A stretch of 64,000 nt of DNA from Acinetobacter piscicola (lineage in GTDB: Bacteria; Pseudomonadota; Gammaproteobacteria; Pseudomonadales; Moraxellaceae), in contig NZ_NIFO01000006.1 of the NCBI RefSeq assembly GCF_002233755.1, forward strand, positions 154,611 to 218,610, given 5' to 3'. A program made the translations under genes and the position numbers. Within the stretch, counting starts at the first letter, position 1. Each line of letters opens with the position of its first letter. A model generated the notes under the pieces. It had not been told where the DNA came from, did not search any database, and saw only the letters and a list, made by a program, of their open reading frames with translations. Of this stretch, positions 1 to 9,288 are shown piece by piece.

Positions 1-176
1 GCTGGAAGTACACAGCCCATAATGACTTCTTGTACATCACTCGGCTGTAAACCAGCACGAGCAATGGCTTCTTTAATCGTCACAGCACCTAAATCAGGAG
101 CTGTAACGTCCGCAAGGCTTCCTTGAAATCCGCCCATTGCGGTGCGCGCACCATTCACAATTACGATGTCAGTCAT
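1..176 (-). CDS. acetyl-CoA C-acetyltransferase (thiolase), N-terminal part
   Basis: Only the first 58 codons lie in the window; the gene continues off the left edge. The protein begins MTDIVIVNGARTAMGGFQGS, the characteristic start of thiolase II enzymes, which condense or cleave acetoacetyl-CoA. A ribosome binding site (GGAGAA) lies just upstream of the ATG on the minus strand. The catalytic cysteine and the His/Cys pair expected later in the family are outside the window, so degradative and biosynthetic thiolases cannot be told apart. Confidence 0.85.
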   Translation of the reverse strand, partial: MTDIVIVNGARTAMGGFQGSLADVTAPDLGAVTIKEAIARAGLQPSDVQEVIMGCVLP

Positions 177-307
177 TGTTCTATTCTCCAATCAGTATTC
201 TATGATTTTTTCAAAAACCTAAGCAGTATATAAAAAACTGATTCAGAAGAAAGTAGCAATATTGAATATATCTAGACTGTAGTGACCAGTTTTTAGCATT
301 CATACTT

Positions 308-838
308 TTAGCAGACATAGTTTGTATCAGGTCGAATATTTCCCATTTTTCCGATATATAGCCTTAGATCATTTTTAATTTGAGCTGTACTACAATAATA
401 AAAACTTCCAGGTGCACCTCTAGGTAGTCCCGTATCTCCTTGTAATGTGAGTACATAGGTACTGCTCGAACTACCTTTCCAGGTTAACTGACCATATTTA
501 ATATTATGTTCAGTTTTGAAGAGTATATGCTCATCCGCATCGACTACTTTGTTCCGATTTCTATCTGTAAAGATAACAACGCCCTTATTCCATTGGTTAT
601 TTTCGCACTGGATTAAGTTTTCCGATGAACAGATTACGACAGGAGTGTGCAGTAGCAACGCTTGACTTTTTGCAAATGATAAGTATTGTTGAGTGAGTGG
701 TTTAATTGAGTTAAGTTCTTGCTTTTGCATTAGATTGTGATAGTAGGGAATGCAAATTAGACTTAAAATTGAGATTATTGAAATAGTTACAATAAGTTCA
801 AACAGCGTGAAACCGCAGTCTTTACAATAAAAGTACAT
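308..838 (-). CDS. GspH/FimT-family type IV pilin-like protein
   Basis: A 176-residue protein with a type III (prepilin) signal: a short leader ending in Gly9, then FTLFELIVTISI with Glu at mature position 5, where PilD-type peptidase would cleave and methylate. The rest is a single hydrophobic helix followed by a globular domain with four or more cysteines, as in GspH/FimT minor pseudopilins. These proteins help prime type IV pilus or type II secretion assembly. No other pil or gsp gene is visible nearby, so it is an orphan minor pilin. Function is inferred from the N-terminal motif. Confidence 0.75.
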   Translation of the reverse strand: MYFYCKDCGFTLFELIVTISIISILSLICIPYYHNLMQKQELNSIKPLTQQYLSFAKSQALLLHTPVVICSSENLIQCENNQWNKGVVIFTDRNRNKVVDADEHILFKTEHNIKYGQLTWKGSSSSTYVLTLQGDTGLPRGAPGSFYYCSTAQIKNDLRLYIGKMGNIRPDTNYVC

Positions 839-1075
839 AATAAAATCTTCTGTTGTTGTGTGTTTTTATTTGATAAATAATGTTTTTTCTTTTAAATTTG
901 ATTCAAAGGTAATTGTAGTAAAATATTTATTACTATCGTATTCTTTTGCTGTTAAAATAAAAGTAGCAAAAAGATAAGCGATTCATGAAGAAAAATTGAG
1001 TAAAAATTTACCGAATTACAACGGAAATTGTAAGTAATTTTGTCAATAATTTACTTGATTAAAGTTATCAAGCAC

Positions 1076-1104
1076 TTGGAAAAATAATCAGGTGTTTGTA
1101 TGAT
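1076..1104 (+). promoter_or_regulatory. predicted sigma70 promoter of ompA
   Basis: TTGGAA at 1076-1081 and TATGAT at 1099-1104 with an ideal 17-bp spacer. This predicts a start near 1111 and an untranslated leader of about 100 nt before the ompA ATG. The rest of the 839-1213 spacer is AT-rich and holds no gene that I can see. Confidence 0.5.
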
Positions 1105-1213
1105 TCAACGTGAGTAGCTTAAAAATAATACTGGGGTATTAAATTCTATCTCAGGATAGCCAATAAATTTTAGGCTAAGCTTGAACAACAATTGTTATCT
1201 CTGGAGGATATCC

Positions 1214-2242
1214 ATGAAATTGAGTCGTATCGCACTTGCAATGCTTGTTGCTGCACCTTTCGCTGCTGCTAATGCTGGTGTAACTATTACACCTTTAATG
1301 CTTGGTTACACTTTCCAAGACTCTCAACACAATAACGGTGGTGACAAGGGCGAGTTAACTAACGGTCCTGAGCTACAAAACGATTTATTCGTTGGTGCTG
1401 CTGTTGGTGTAGAACTTACTCCATGGTTAGGTTTCGAAGCTGAATATAACCAAGTTAAGGGTGATTTGGACGGTACAGGTGTTTCTGGTTCTGAATACAA
1501 ACAAAAACAAATCAATGGTAACTTCTATGTTACTTCAGATTTGATCACTAAAGACTATGACAGCAAAATCAAACCTTACGTTCTTTTAGGTGCTGGTCAT
1601 TACAAATATGAATTAGACGATATGTCTTATCATAACGATGAAGAAGGTACTTTAGGTAATGCTGGTTTTGGTGCTTTCTGGCGCTTAAACGATGCTTTAT
1701 CTCTTCGTACAGAAGCTCGTAGCACTTATAACTTCGACGAAAAATTCTGGAACTATACGGCTCTTGCTGGTCTTAACGTAGTTCTAGGTGGTCACTTGAA
1801 GCCTGCTGCTCCTGTAGTAGAAGTTGCTCCAGTTGTTCCAGCTCCAGTTCCAGTAGCTCCTGAGCCACAACAGTTGACTGAAGACTTGAACATGGAACTT
1901 CGTGTGTTCTTTGATACAAACAAATCAAACATCAAAGATCAATACAAGCCAGAAGTTGCGAAAGTAGCTGAAAAATTATCTGAATTCCCGAATGCGACTG
2001 CTCGTATTGAAGGTCACACAGATAACACTGGTCCACGTAAGTTAAACGAACGTTTATCTTTAGCTCGTGCTAACTCTGTTAAATCAGCGCTAGTAAGCGA
2101 GTACAACATTGATGCATCTCGTTTGTCTACTCAAGGTTTCGCTTGGGATCAACCGATTGCTGACAACAAAACTAAAGAAGGTCGTGCTATGAACCGTCGT
2201 GTATTCGCGACGATCACTGGTAGCCGTACTGTAACTCAATAA
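1214..2242 (+). CDS. ompA: outer membrane protein OmpA
   Basis: A 342-residue protein: a Sec signal peptide ending in ANA, an N-terminal eight-stranded beta-barrel (to about residue 200), a Pro/Val/Ala-rich hinge, and a C-terminal OmpA-like peptidoglycan-binding domain. That domain contains GHTDNTG and LSLARANSV, which carry the Asp and Arg that bind diaminopimelate. It anchors the outer membrane to the cell wall and is a slow porin in Acinetobacter. The start at 1214 is chosen because GGAGG sits just upstream and the signal peptide begins there; a longer frame from 1181 has no such site. A strong terminator follows directly. Confidence 0.95.
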   Translation: MKLSRIALAMLVAAPFAAANAGVTITPLMLGYTFQDSQHNNGGDKGELTNGPELQNDLFVGAAVGVELTPWLGFEAEYNQVKGDLDGTGVSGSEYKQKQINGNFYVTSDLITKDYDSKIKPYVLLGAGHYKYELDDMSYHNDEEGTLGNAGFGAFWRLNDALSLRTEARSTYNFDEKFWNYTALAGLNVVLGGHLKPAAPVVEVAPVVPAPVPVAPEPQQLTEDLNMELRVFFDTNKSNIKDQYKPEVAKVAEKLSEFPNATARIEGHTDNTGPRKLNERLSLARANSVKSALVSEYNIDASRLSTQGFAWDQPIADNKTKEGRAMNRRVFATITGSRTVTQ

Positions 2243-2254
2243 TTTATTGAGAAT

Positions 2255-2287
2255 AAAAAAGCGACTCGTCAGAGTCGCTTTTTTTTA
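2255..2287 (+). terminator. rho-independent terminator of ompA
   Basis: GCGACTC (2261-2267) pairs with GAGTCGC (2272-2278) around a 4-nt loop. The stem is extended by A/T pairs and followed by a run of eight T. Confidence 0.9.
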
Positions 2288-2338
2288 TAAAATAATTATA
2301 ATGGTTAAAATATCTAAATATTAAATGAATTAAAATTA

Positions 2339-2821
2339 ATGAATAAGAAGTTAATCATCATCATTGCGAATAGGCTATTGATAGGCTTGATTTTCATTGG
2401 CCTAACTGCCTGTAGCTATGTTGATTCAAATCCAAAGACAAACTCGATTCAAATAGAACAGCCAAAAGAGGTAATGAACTTAAAAAAAGGTTTGGAAATT
2501 TACTTTAAAAATAAATCTACGGTTATTGATGAACAATATAAATCAACGTTATCAATCGCTTCTCAATTACTGAAAAATAATAAAAACTTTATTTTACAAA
2601 TTGATGGTCATACTGATAGTTCAGGATCTTTAGCAGCAAATAATAAAGTATCTACAATTCGTGCGAATATTGTGAAAGATTTTATTCTCAATGAATATAA
2701 CGTGAACCCAAATCAATTGATTGCAACAGGATTAGGACCAGTAAAACCAATCGCAAATAATAGTACAGCAGATGGCCGAGCAAAAAATAGAAGAGTGACT
2801 GTAACATTAAAGATTCAGTAA
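2339..2821 (+). CDS. OmpA-domain lipoprotein
   Basis: A 160-residue protein with a lipoprotein signal (hydrophobic stretch ending LTAC) and an OmpA-like domain that covers most of the mature protein. The domain contains GHTDSSG and the RAKNRRVTV ending seen in Pal/OmpA C-termini, so it should bind peptidoglycan. It lies directly after ompA but behind the ompA terminator, and its own ribosome binding site is weak. It resembles the C-terminal half of OmpA fused to a lipid anchor, similar to Pal or YiaD. It could be a duplicate of the ompA domain or an independent YiaD-like gene. The specific role is unknown. Confidence 0.8.
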   Translation: MNKKLIIIIANRLLIGLIFIGLTACSYVDSNPKTNSIQIEQPKEVMNLKKGLEIYFKNKSTVIDEQYKSTLSIASQLLKNNKNFILQIDGHTDSSGSLAANNKVSTIRANIVKDFILNEYNVNPNQLIATGLGPVKPIANNSTADGRAKNRRVTVTLKIQ

Positions 2822-2912
2822 TTAGATCGATAAAATGATTTGAATCACTTCGATATCAAATTAAAGGTATTATAATTGATGATTCTCTTACTTAGTTTTA
2901 GTCTGAAAATTC

Positions 2913-3446
2913 ATGAGTTTGCAACTTCCTAAACAACTGATTGATCTTGAAGCGAACTGTGGAATATTTGCAGTGTGGGTCGTGTTACAACATTATTCAA
3001 TCCATATTGAGATCGATCAGCTTACTAAGCTTTGCAACTATGATCAAGAGGATGGAACTTTCAGCATAGGTTTAGCACTTGGATTAAAAAAGTTGGGCTT
3101 TGATATCATGTTTTATACGGATGATGATCCAGATATCCATGAAAAAGAGACCAGTTGTTATGCTGAAGCAAAGGCTTTAAACATTCCAATACATCAAGCC
3201 TTGGCTTATCAGGATATCCAAAAGGCAGTAGTATCACAAGGACATTTTGCAATTGTTTATTACGATACTTTAGATGGGGTTGGCAATCATTCATTGGTCT
3301 ATTCAATGGATGAAAAGGAAATTTGTTTTTTTGATAGTTTTGATGCAATGCCAGCAGCAATTTTTGAGCAACAGCGTCGCGCCGAGGGAATTTGTCAGCA
3401 GGTCATTATCATTGGTGATTATCAAGCACCTATTCGATATAGCTGA
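2913..3446 (+). CDS. peptidase C39-like cysteine protein
   Basis: A 177-residue soluble protein with the layout of papain-like C39 peptidases: Cys16 in NCGIFAVW, His126 in GNHSLVY and Asp141 in FFDSFD, the expected Cys-His-Asp order. No signal peptide or membrane segment is visible, so it should be cytoplasmic. It is not next to a bacteriocin exporter, so a leader-peptide processing role is not supported. The family assignment rests on the three catalytic-like residues and overall size; the substrate is unknown. It converges on rtcB. Confidence 0.6.
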   Translation: MSLQLPKQLIDLEANCGIFAVWVVLQHYSIHIEIDQLTKLCNYDQEDGTFSIGLALGLKKLGFDIMFYTDDDPDIHEKETSCYAEAKALNIPIHQALAYQDIQKAVVSQGHFAIVYYDTLDGVGNHSLVYSMDEKEICFFDSFDAMPAAIFEQQRRAEGICQQVIIIGDYQAPIRYS

Positions 3447-3456
3447 TTTTGATGAA

Positions 3457-3488
3457 CTACCTCAGTAAATCGAAATTTACTGAGGTAG
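3457..3488. terminator. 14-bp perfect hairpin between convergent genes
   Basis: CTACCTCAGTAAAT (3457-3470) and its exact reverse complement (3475-3488) flank a CGAA tetraloop. There is no T-run on either side, so this may act as an RNA 3'-end or processing hairpin rather than a classical terminator. It separates the plus-strand C39-like gene from minus-strand rtcB. Confidence 0.55.
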
Positions 3489-3544
3489 TGTTGAATGGAT
3501 ATTATCAAAGTTATACGTTTAAGACTTTGAAAAGAGCTTAAAAA

Positions 3545-4750
3545 TTAACCTTTGATACAAAGTACTTGTTTCAGGGTATGTACGACTTCAATCAGATCGC
3601 TTTGATTCGCCATAACTTGACGAATATCTTTATACGCACTCGGTATTTCATCAACAACCCCTTTGTCTTTACGACATTCAATACCCTGAGTTTGTGCAAT
3701 TAAGTCTTGTTGATTAAATAGGTTCTTGGCTTTGGTACGACTCATTTTTCTGCCTGCACCATGTGAACATGAGCAAAAAGATTCAGGATTTCCTTTGCCT
3801 TTGACGATAAAGGATTGTGCACCCATTGAGCCAGGGATAATGCCATATTCATCAAGACCTGCACGAATTGCACCTTTACGTGTTACAAAAACTTCTTCAC
3901 CAAAATGAAGCTCCTTTCGTACATAGTTGTGATGACAATTGATTGCTTCTTTGGTCATTTGAAAGTTTGGTAGTAGAGGGCGAATTGCTTCTAAAATCAA
4001 ACGCATCATTTCACGTCTATTTTCAAAAGCATATTCTTGTGCCCATTCTACGGCTTCAACATAATCATCGAAATTGGTTGAGCCTTCAGCAAAATAACTT
4101 AAGTCTTTATCTGGTACATGTCCAAAACGATGCTGTGCTTCTTTTTTAGCACGTTCTATAAAATATGTACCAATGACATTACCTAAACCACGACTACCAG
4201 AATGTAACATTACCCAAATATCATCATTTTCATCGATACAGAGTTCGATAAAATGGTTACCACCACCTAATGTACCCAGTTGCTTTTGCCATGTTGAATC
4301 AAAGCTACGAAGCATACGTTTTAAAGCGGGATGCTTATCTGTAATTAATTTTAGCTTTTTATCTAAGGGTGAAAGCGTAGATGCTTTGGCTTTGACTTGT
4401 TTGTGCATTTCAAAACCAACAGGTACTTTTCTTTCAATCGCATTACGTAAAGCGCTTAAATTATCAGGTAATTGCCCCGCTTTTAAACTCAGTCGTAAAG
4501 CATTCATTCCACAGCCTATATCCACTCCTACAGCAGCAGGAATAATGGCGTTTTTAGTTGGAATGACGCTACCGACAGTTGCACCTTTGCCCAAATGTAC
4601 ATCAGGCATGACGGCAATATGCGAGTGAATAAATTGCAATTGTGCCATTTTACGCAATTGAGTTAAGCTTTCTTCATCCACATCTTGGGTGTAAATTTTT
4701 ACTGGAACGCCATATTCTGCTTTGGCGTTTAAAATCATTTGTATGCTCAT
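3545..4750 (-). CDS. rtcB: RNA-splicing ligase RtcB
   Basis: A 401-residue GTP-dependent RNA ligase that joins 2',3'-cyclic phosphate (or 3'-phosphate) and 5'-OH ends, repairing cleaved tRNA or rRNA. Visible family motifs: MPDVHLGKG, GVDIGCG with the metal-binding Cys80, GGGNHF (162-167), HSGSRG with His183, and SHGAGR whose His330 should carry GMP. Length matches E. coli RtcB (about 408). No rtcA, rtcR or prfH lies nearby. Upstream on the same strand is a probable leader RNA ending in a terminator about 85 nt before the start codon, which suggests regulation by attenuation. Confidence 0.95.
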   Translation of the reverse strand: MSIQMILNAKAEYGVPVKIYTQDVDEESLTQLRKMAQLQFIHSHIAVMPDVHLGKGATVGSVIPTKNAIIPAAVGVDIGCGMNALRLSLKAGQLPDNLSALRNAIERKVPVGFEMHKQVKAKASTLSPLDKKLKLITDKHPALKRMLRSFDSTWQKQLGTLGGGNHFIELCIDENDDIWVMLHSGSRGLGNVIGTYFIERAKKEAQHRFGHVPDKDLSYFAEGSTNFDDYVEAVEWAQEYAFENRREMMRLILEAIRPLLPNFQMTKEAINCHHNYVRKELHFGEEVFVTRKGAIRAGLDEYGIIPGSMGAQSFIVKGKGNPESFCSCSHGAGRKMSRTKAKNLFNQQDLIAQTQGIECRKDKGVVDEIPSAYKDIRQVMANQSDLIEVVHTLKQVLCIKG

Positions 4751-4806
4751 TTTATTTCTCTAAGCAAATTATTTTTATTGTCCGATATTGTTTTAAAAGG
4801 ACTTCA

Positions 4807-4825
4807 TTTGAATACCAAATTCAAA
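4807..4825. promoter_or_regulatory. inverted repeat just upstream of rtcB
   Basis: TTTGAAT (4807-4813) and ATTCAAA (4819-4825) form a perfect 7-bp inverted repeat with a 5-nt spacer, between the leader terminator and the rtcB start. It could be an operator or an RNA hairpin in read-through transcripts. Confidence 0.3.
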
Positions 4826-4834
4826 TTTTAGACC

Positions 4835-4860
4835 ATAAAAAACCTAGCGAATGCTAGGTT
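4835..4860 (-). terminator. rho-independent terminator before rtcB
   Basis: Read on the minus strand, AACCTAGC pairs with GCTAGGTT (plus coordinates 4841-4848 and 4853-4860) around a 4-nt loop, followed by a T-run. The gene it would end is only the leader transcript; rtcB begins 85 nt further on. Confidence 0.8.
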
Positions 4861-4921
4861 GAAACTGACATTCGGACACTTGGGATTAATTCAGTGCCCG
4901 TGAGTAGACGACTGCTTAATC

Positions 4922-4951
4922 TTATTTAAAATTTCTCTCTTGTTTCAGCAT
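4922..4951 (-). CDS. possible 9-residue leader peptide
   Basis: ATG CTG ... TAA encodes MLKQERNFK. An AAGGAG ribosome binding site lies 6 nt upstream. A second ATG 5 nt earlier gives only MTC. The ORF sits inside the leader RNA, between its promoter and terminator, the usual place for an attenuator peptide. Its charged Lys, Gln, Glu and Arg codons could make translation depend on tRNA supply, but this is inference. Confidence 0.35.
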   Translation of the reverse strand: MLKQERNFK

Positions 4952-5031
4952 GTCATACTCCTTATATTTTGGGGTTTGTTTAAACCACAGTTAACGAAAA
5001 TCTTTTGGTTGGAAATGAACCAATGGCGGCT

Positions 5032-5059
5032 ATTCTATAAATAAAAATAAGTTTGTCAA
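5032..5059 (-). promoter_or_regulatory. predicted promoter of the rtcB leader
   Basis: On the minus strand a consensus TTGACA (5059-5054) is followed after 16 bp by TAGAAT (5037-5032). The predicted start is near 5025. Confidence 0.55.
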
Positions 5060-5124
5060 TTGATTTAAAAAAATATTTTAAAACCAAGCTATTTATTCTT
5101 AAATTTTAAAAGATCTATATGCAA

Positions 5125-5148
5125 TAAAAAAGCAGCTCGGAAGCTGCT
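5125..5148 (-). terminator. terminator of lysP
   Basis: On the minus strand AGCAGCT (5148-5142) pairs with AGCTGCT (5137-5131) around a 4-nt loop and is followed by six T. It lies 22 nt after the lysP stop codon. Confidence 0.85.
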
Positions 5149-5170
5149 CTTGTTTGATTGAATTTTTGGG

Positions 5171-6634
5171 TTATTCTTTATCAATATCAAAAGGTTGTAC
5201 ATCCATTTCTTTATACGAAATGAGTTTGCTACGATGTTTCCATTTGTAGCCTAACCAAATGACCAAGAATAAAGGAATACTGATATAAGTAGAGATGACA
5301 CTCATCCAATTACCATCGAGAACGGCTTGATAATTTTGACCAAGCACAACGATCGTACATAAGATAAACGCAAACCAAGGTGCAAATGGGAAGAATTTGG
5401 CACGGTAAGCTAAATCTTCAAGCTTGTAACCTTGAGCTAAATAACCTTTACGGAAGCGGTAATGTGAAATCGCAATACCTAGCCAAACAATAAAGCCACA
5501 CATACCAGACATGTTGAGTAACCATGTAAAGACTTGGTTCTCACCAATAAATGTGGTTAAAAAGCAAAGCGCAGCAACAGCAGTGGTTGCGTACAAAGCA
5601 TTCATTGGAACGCCACGTAGGTCTAATTTACCAAAGCATTTTGGTGCACGGCCTTCACGCGCCATACCAAATAGCATACGTGTAGATGAGTACATGCCTG
5701 AGTTACCGGCTGAAAGAATTGCAGTTAAAATCACAGCATTCATCAAACCCGCAGCGAATGCTAAACCTGCTTTTTCATACAACAATGTAAATGGTGAAAG
5801 GGTAATATTACCATCACCTTCAGCTGCTAAAGCAAGATTTGGATCTGTATAAGCAATCAATGTTCCAATGATGAAAATACACAAGATATAGAATAAAAGA
5901 ATACGCCAAAAGATTTGTTTAATTGCAATTGGAATGGTCTTTTTGGGATCTTTAGATTCGCCCGCAGCAACCCCAACCATTTCAGTACCTTGGAATGAGA
6001 ACCCTGCAATCATGGCTACACCAACCAATGCTTGGAAACCACCCACAAAAGGTGCTTCACCAAGCGTCCAGTTTGTCGTTACAGATTGAGTTGGATCAAG
6101 CATGATTTTTCCAATCATGAATAAACCAATCACAATAAAGAAGATGATTGCTACAACTTTGACCAATGAGAATAAAAACTCACTTTCGCCAAAGCCTTTG
6201 ACTGTTAAAGCATTGATAAAGAAAATAATGGCAAGAAAAAGAGCACTCCACCAAAAACCTGGAATATCGGGAAACCAAAATTTCATGATGAATTGGACGG
6301 CAACCAGTTCAAATGCAACTGTAATTGCCCAGTTATACCAATAGTTCCAACCGAGTGCGAAACCAAAGCCTTCTTCAACATACTTATTACCATATGTGAA
6401 GAATGCACCTGATGTCGGATTGTGTGTTGCTAACTCACCTAAACTGGTCATCAAGAAATAAATCATGAGTCCAATCAATGCATAAGCAAGCAGTGCACCA
6501 CCTGGGCCAGCAGTTGCAATAGTTTGACCTGAGGCAAGGAATAATCCTGTACCAATAGAACCGCCGATGGCGATCATATTTAAATGTCGAGCCCCAAGTT
6601 TTCGCTTGAGTTCTGGATGACCTGTTTCGCTCAT
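5171..6634 (-). CDS. lysP: lysine-specific APC-family permease
   Basis: A 487-residue, twelve-helix amino acid/polyamine/organocation transporter of the inner membrane. It begins with the family signature around [12 protein letters not shown] and is close to E. coli LysP throughout: [36 protein letters not shown] and [10 protein letters not shown] are all recognisable. Expected role is proton-coupled lysine uptake. Its ATG overlaps the rsmC stop codon (ATGA), so the two are translated from one message. A terminator follows. Other basic amino acid permeases are possible but LysP is the best match. Confidence 0.85.
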   Translation of the reverse strand: MSETGHPELKRKLGARHLNMIAIGGSIGTGLFLASGQTIATAGPGGALLAYALIGLMIYFLMTSLGELATHNPTSGAFFTYGNKYVEEGFGFALGWNYWYNWAITVAFELVAVQFIMKFWFPDIPGFWWSALFLAIIFFINALTVKGFGESEFLFSLVKVVAIIFFIVIGLFMIGKIMLDPTQSVTTNWTLGEAPFVGGFQALVGVAMIAGFSFQGTEMVGVAAGESKDPKKTIPIAIKQIFWRILLFYILCIFIIGTLIAYTDPNLALAAEGDGNITLSPFTLLYEKAGLAFAAGLMNAVILTAILSAGNSGMYSSTRMLFGMAREGRAPKCFGKLDLRGVPMNALYATTAVAALCFLTTFIGENQVFTWLLNMSGMCGFIVWLGIAISHYRFRKGYLAQGYKLEDLAYRAKFFPFAPWFAFILCTIVVLGQNYQAVLDGNWMSVISTYISIPLFLVIWLGYKWKHRSKLISYKEMDVQPFDIDKE

Positions 6635-7677
6635 CGTTCTTCCTTAAGATTTTTTTGAGTGTTGGCGAACAGCACTTTAAAGCCTTGTTGATCGGCCTTA
6701 GTCGTACACTGACTAAAGCTTTGTTCAATAAGTAATGGATAATTGAGGAAGCGGTTTGCCACAATCCATAATTCACCACCAGATTTTAAATGGCGTCGTG
6801 CAGTCTTACACAAAGTTTCACTGGCATTATAATCGGTCTGAATGCCTTGGTGAAATGGAGGATTGCTGACAATCGCATGTAAAAATAAAGGCGCATCTTC
6901 GATGCCTGTAACTGCTTTAACTTCAAGTTGTTCTAATGGTAAATTATTTTTTTCAAAAGTCATTTGAGTCGACGCTAATGCAAAAGCATCGACATCTAAC
7001 GCAAAAATACGATTTTTAGGATTTAATTTTGATAAATAAGCACTAATCACACCAGCACCACAACCAAAATCTGCAATTTTTCCAGAAGTTACTTGTTTTA
7101 AATACGGCAATAAAACAGCTGTACCTATATCCAAATGATTTTGGCTAAACACACCTGGGAGAGAACAAATCGTGAGCTCACCAGCAGGAGTTGTCACATT
7201 ATAATGTTGAGCCCATTGTGCTAATGGTTTTGCTACAACCGTGGTATTGGTCGTGAGTTGCCACATTTGGCAATGACGAGCGCTGTCTAATTTCGTGGTT
7301 TGCCCATAAGGCTGTAACTGTTTTGCAGCACGCTCAACACCGCCTTTCTTTTCTCCAACGAGGAAAATAGAAGCACCAACAGGCAAGCGACTGACCAAAT
7401 TATGCAAAATATAGTTGAGCAATTCTTTTGATTTTGGAACAAAAATCACCGCTTGATCAAAGCTAGATTCAGGAAGGTCCGTACCAAAATGTACATCTGC
7501 TTTTAGATTTTGGAAATACTGTAATTCGTTGTAGTTCCATGTCCAAACGCTTGCTTCGATGTCATGAGCTAAATTTGAAAGTAAATCATCCGTTGGCGCA
7601 TTGACCAATAAAACTCGTCCAGAAAGATAGTCATGCTGTCGAATGACAACTTCACTTCTTGGCTCCATATTCACCAT
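6631..7677 (-). CDS. rsmC: 16S rRNA m2G1207 methyltransferase RsmC
   Basis: A 348-residue two-domain methyltransferase: a degenerate N-terminal methyltransferase fold and a C-terminal catalytic domain. The SAM-binding motif is [10 protein letters not shown] and the catalytic motif SNPPFHQG is typical of N2-guanine methyltransferases acting on 16S rRNA position 1207. A second ATG three codons in (7668) has the better-placed GGTGA site and may be the real start. The stop codon overlaps the start of lysP. Confidence 0.85.
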   Translation of the reverse strand: MVNMEPRSEVVIRQHDYLSGRVLLVNAPTDDLLSNLAHDIEASVWTWNYNELQYFQNLKADVHFGTDLPESSFDQAVIFVPKSKELLNYILHNLVSRLPVGASIFLVGEKKGGVERAAKQLQPYGQTTKLDSARHCQMWQLTTNTTVVAKPLAQWAQHYNVTTPAGELTICSLPGVFSQNHLDIGTAVLLPYLKQVTSGKIADFGCGAGVISAYLSKLNPKNRIFALDVDAFALASTQMTFEKNNLPLEQLEVKAVTGIEDAPLFLHAIVSNPPFHQGIQTDYNASETLCKTARRHLKSGGELWIVANRFLNYPLLIEQSFSQCTTKADQQGFKVLFANTQKNLKEER

Positions 7678-7700
7678 CCATCATAAAAAGTTAGAACAAT

Positions 7701-7724
7701 AATGCCCAGTCTAAGCTGGGCATT
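7701..7724 (-). terminator. hairpin between xanP and rsmC
   Basis: AATGCCCAG (7701-7709) and CTGGGCATT (7716-7724) form a perfect 9-bp stem with a 6-nt loop. Only a short T-rich stretch follows on the minus strand, so termination may be partial and let some transcription reach rsmC. Confidence 0.5.
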
Positions 7725-7740
7725 ATAAAGAATAGATTTA

Positions 7741-9114
7741 CTATTTTTTAGTTTCAGGTAAAACTAAATTTAAAATTAAAGCGGCAATACCGCCTGTTGC
7801 GACACCAGAGCTAAAAATATTACGTGTTAATTCTGGTAAATGTTCCAAAATTTGAGGGACTTGTGCAACACCCAGACCTAGACCTAAAGAAATTGCAATA
7901 ATCAAAAGGGCACGGCGATCTAACTGAATTCCCGATAAAATGTTAATTCCCGAAGCAGCAACAGCACCAAACATGACCATCACCGCGCCGCCAAGCACGG
8001 CTTGAGGAACAGCTTGAATGACACCTGCAACAGCAGGGAATAAACCGAGAATGACCAATAATACGGCAATCCAAATTCCCACATAACGGCTAGCAATACC
8101 CGTGAGTTGAATAACACCATTATTTTGTGCAAATACTGAACTAGGGAAAGTATTAAAAATACCTGCTAAGAAAGAATTAGCACCGTTGACCAAAACACCA
8201 CCTTTGATACGTTCCATCCAAACTGGACCATCAACAGGTTGATTGGAAATCTTTGATGTTGCAGTTACATCACCAATCGCCTCTAAAGAGGTTACTAGGT
8301 AAATAAATGCCATTGGGATAAATAAGCTCCAAGAGAAGCTAATTCCAAAATGCATCGGTGTAGGAATTTGAATGAATGGTGCATCTTTTAAACCTGAAAA
8401 GTTTAAATAGCCCATAAAGCCTGCAAGAATATAACCGACGACTAAGGCAATTAATATCGCTGAGCTTTTTACCCAAACAATTTTTACACGATTCAGTAAA
8501 ATAATAATGGCAAGTACAGTGCATGACATGATGAGATTGTCTGCACTAGCAAAGGTTTTATCAGACATGGCCTGATAACCACCGCCCATGCTGATGAGAC
8601 CTTCTTTAATTAAAGTCAAACCAATCAACAGAACAACAATACCTGTAACTAATGGTGTGATCAGCTTTTTAACCCAAGGTAAAATACGTGATACACCCAT
8701 TTCAATAAATGAGCCAGCAATTACCACACCAAAAATAGAAGCCATAACAGCTTCAACTGGTGTGCCTGCTGCAACCATAGCTGAACCGATACCGATCATT
8801 GGTCCAATAAAGTTAAAACTTGTCCCTTGAACAATCAGTAAACCAGCGCCAAACGGCCCAATTTTTTTACATTGTAAATAAGTTGCAACGCCAGAAATTA
8901 CCAATGACATGGAAAGAATCATGTTGGTGTCTTGAGGAGAAACGCCTAAAGCTAAACAGATCAGTAAACCTGGTGTTACAATTGGCACAATAATCGCTAA
9001 CAAATGTTGTAAAGCTGCGAAAAAAGCGATAAGTGGTTTTGGACGATCATTTAGACCATAAACAAGGTCAATTTGACCCTGAGTTTGTTTGGGAGGTGTA
9101 TTAAAATCAGACAT
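7741..9114 (-). CDS. xanP: xanthine permease of the NCS2 family
   Basis: A 457-residue nucleobase:cation symporter-2 membrane protein with about 14 hydrophobic segments. It aligns along its length with E. coli XanP: the QHLLA start, QGTSFNF, ITSLE/VTSLEAIGD and GQNNG/AQNNGVIQLTG motifs, and the ending LNLVLP. The expected role is proton-linked xanthine import. A urate or other purine permease of the same family (UacT, XanQ) is possible. It is transcribed away from typA and sits alone behind a 9-bp hairpin. Confidence 0.8.
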   Translation of the reverse strand: MSDFNTPPKQTQGQIDLVYGLNDRPKPLIAFFAALQHLLAIIVPIVTPGLLICLALGVSPQDTNMILSMSLVISGVATYLQCKKIGPFGAGLLIVQGTSFNFIGPMIGIGSAMVAAGTPVEAVMASIFGVVIAGSFIEMGVSRILPWVKKLITPLVTGIVVLLIGLTLIKEGLISMGGGYQAMSDKTFASADNLIMSCTVLAIIILLNRVKIVWVKSSAILIALVVGYILAGFMGYLNFSGLKDAPFIQIPTPMHFGISFSWSLFIPMAFIYLVTSLEAIGDVTATSKISNQPVDGPVWMERIKGGVLVNGANSFLAGIFNTFPSSVFAQNNGVIQLTGIASRYVGIWIAVLLVILGLFPAVAGVIQAVPQAVLGGAVMVMFGAVAASGINILSGIQLDRRALLIIAISLGLGLGVAQVPQILEHLPELTRNIFSSGVATGGIAALILNLVLPETKK

Positions 9115-9288
9115 GACTACAGTGGGAGAAGCAGCAAGATGGCGCTATTCTAATCGGTTTACATGCCATTACAAAACAAAAAACAGACCCTTGTGAAAAA
9201 AACTTGTAACTGTCAATAAACTGTCACTACTAAAAGTTAAGATTTTTCTGTATAATTTGCCCTCAAATTTAAAGCGTATCGAATTTAC

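Larger units (their letters stand above)
4835..5025 (-). ncRNA. candidate leader RNA / attenuator upstream of rtcB
   Basis: A predicted transcript of about 190 nt runs from a good promoter (5032-5059) to a strong terminator (4835-4860), on the same strand as rtcB and directly before it. Inside are a 5' hairpin (TTGGTT/AACCAA, near 5005-5023), a nine-codon ORF with an AAGGAG site, and a second hairpin pairing GGGCACT with AGTGTCC. The layout fits a transcription attenuator or a stand-alone small RNA. I do not recognise a known riboswitch class. Confidence 0.45.

Noticed and set aside
1181..1213. Longer ompA start giving 11 extra residues
   Set aside because: GGAGG and the signal peptide both point to ATG 1214.
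3457..3488. Perfect 14-bp palindrome as an integration or attachment site
   Set aside because: It lies exactly between convergent genes, where hairpins are common, and there is no mobile gene nearby.
4173..4628. 151-codon plus-strand frame opposite rtcB
   Set aside because: Antisense to conserved RtcB motifs and without protein-like features.
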